Positions 4,802 to 5,029 of a stretch of DNA of 5,029 nucleotides are shown here, one piece after another. The stretch lies in NCBI GenBank assembly GCA_046543175.1, contig JBKGZY010000194.1, positions 1 to 5,029 of the forward strand, written 5' to 3'. Under the pieces are notes generated by a model, which was given only the letters and a program-made list of their open reading frames with translations, did not search any database and had not been told where the DNA came from. Source of the DNA: Dichotomicrobium sp046543175. GTDB lineage: Bacteria > Pseudomonadota > Alphaproteobacteria > Rhizobiales > Rhodomicrobiaceae. Made by a program: the position numbers and the translations under genes. The number at the start of each line of letters is the position of its first letter. Within the stretch, counting starts at the first letter, position 1.

Positions 4802-4831
4802 TTGACTCCCTGACCACTCTGAGTGTACCTT
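4802..4831 (+). promoter_or_regulatory. Rightward promoter downstream of the repressor, with a dyad in its spacer
   Basis: TTGACT (4802-4807), 18 bases, then TACCTT (4826-4831). This is the same -35 and the same spacing as the leftward cro promoter. The spacer holds a perfect dyad CACTC-T-GAGTG (4815-4825), a probable operator, and GACTC (4804-4808) overlaps the -35. Initiation would be near 4838. Confidence 0.5.
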
Positions 4832-4837
4832 CGCGCT

Positions 4838-4867
4838 GGATGACGATTGAACTCCCCATCGTCATCC
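4838..4867. repeat. Perfect 10-bp inverted repeat at the predicted transcript start
   Basis: GGATGACGAT (4838-4847) and ATCGTCATCC (4858-4867) are exact reverse complements around a 10-base loop. The left arm coincides with the predicted transcription start and contains the ATG of the small ORF at 4840, so the RNA stem would bury that start codon. Confidence 0.65.
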
Positions 4868-5001
4868 CAAGCGCGCGGGCTTTTGCATCTGCCGTGTTCC
4901 CTCAGCAGGCATCTCCCGCTGCGAAAAACCGAGACCTCGTCCCCGGAAGCCGGTCCGCCTCCTTCACCGGCATCCGGCACGTGTCCGGGGCCGCCGTTTG
5001 A
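4840..5001 (+). CDS. Possible 53-residue protein with a leaderless start
   Basis: ATG 4840 opens a 53-codon frame ending at TGA 4999-5001: it begins MTIELPIVIPSARAFASAVF and ends GIRHVSGAAV. No family is recognised. The first half is fairly hydrophobic; the second is basic and Ser/Gly-rich. There is no Shine-Dalgarno. The promoter at 4802-4831 would start RNA within a few bases of the ATG, so only leaderless translation is plausible. Third-position G/C content is about 70%, modest for this window. The alternative is that the transcript is a non-coding leader or small RNA. Confidence 0.25.
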   Translation: MTIELPIVIPSARAFASAVFPQQASPAAKNRDLVPGSRSASFTGIRHVSGAAV

Positions 5002-5021
5002 GCGAGGGCGGCGGTCCCCGG
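4985..5021. repeat. Strong GC-rich hairpin at the right edge
   Basis: CCGGGGCCGCCG (4985-4996) pairs with CGGCGG-(T)-CCCCGG (5009-5021) around a 12-base loop, a 12-bp all-G/C stem with one bulge. It overlaps the stop of the small ORF. No T-run follows before the window ends. It could end the short transcript from 4838 or belong to the leader of a gene beyond the edge. Confidence 0.55.
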
Positions 5022-5029
5022 CGCGCAGC

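Noticed and set aside
4360..4980. Minus-strand open frame of 206 codons opposite the repressor
   Set aside because: It is antisense to a well-supported repressor domain and has no domain of its own.
1..5029. tRNA genes, attachment sites or insertion sequences
   Set aside because: I saw no cloverleaf with a T-arm motif, no integrase with flanking duplicated core, and no transposase or terminal inverted repeats.

Overview
The window is GC-rich (strong G/C preference at third codon positions) and reads as the early control and replication module of a temperate phage or prophage, or a phage-like plasmid, of an alphaproteobacterium. The host guess rests mainly on the DnaB-type helicase. Between its RDEYY motif and its arginine-finger segment it carries the longer insert that I associate with alphaproteobacterial DnaB proteins. 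No integrase, terminase or structural gene is visible, so 'prophage' is inferred from the gene order.

Layout, right to left. At 4063-4779 (+) lies a CI-like repressor with an XRE helix-turn-helix and a LexA/S24-like C-terminal domain whose catalytic Ser and Lys appear to be replaced. It starts at TTG behind a consensus ribosome binding site. A compact divergent control region (about 3936-4057) holds back-to-back -35 boxes and several dyads. From it, the minus strand runs leftwards: a small Cro/YdaS-like regulator (stop at 3599), a four-TM membrane protein with an extracytoplasmic coiled coil and a cytoplasmic winged-helix-like tail (2298-3515), a 289-base untranslated stretch rich in dyads, the replicative helicase DnaB (614-2008), and a winged-helix replication initiator (1-617, cut by the window edge). 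The initiator overlaps the dnaB stop by 4 bases.

The most interesting structure lies inside the initiator gene. Just past its DNA-binding domain, in a low-complexity linker, bases 94-286 hold a phased array of TCAC/GTGA elements, two perfect 8-bp-arm inverted repeats and a 12-bp tandem repeat. This is the organisation of a lambda-type origin embedded in its own initiator gene. A plausible scheme is: repressor and Cro set the lysis/lysogeny state; leftward early transcription makes the membrane protein, DnaB and the initiator; the initiator binds the array in its own gene and recruits DnaB; the membrane protein may link this to the envelope. The last step is speculation.

Right of the repressor (4780-5029) there is no long gene. 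The stretch contains a perfect palindrome, a promoter-like sequence with the same geometry as the cro promoter, a possible 53-residue leaderless ORF and two strong hairpins.
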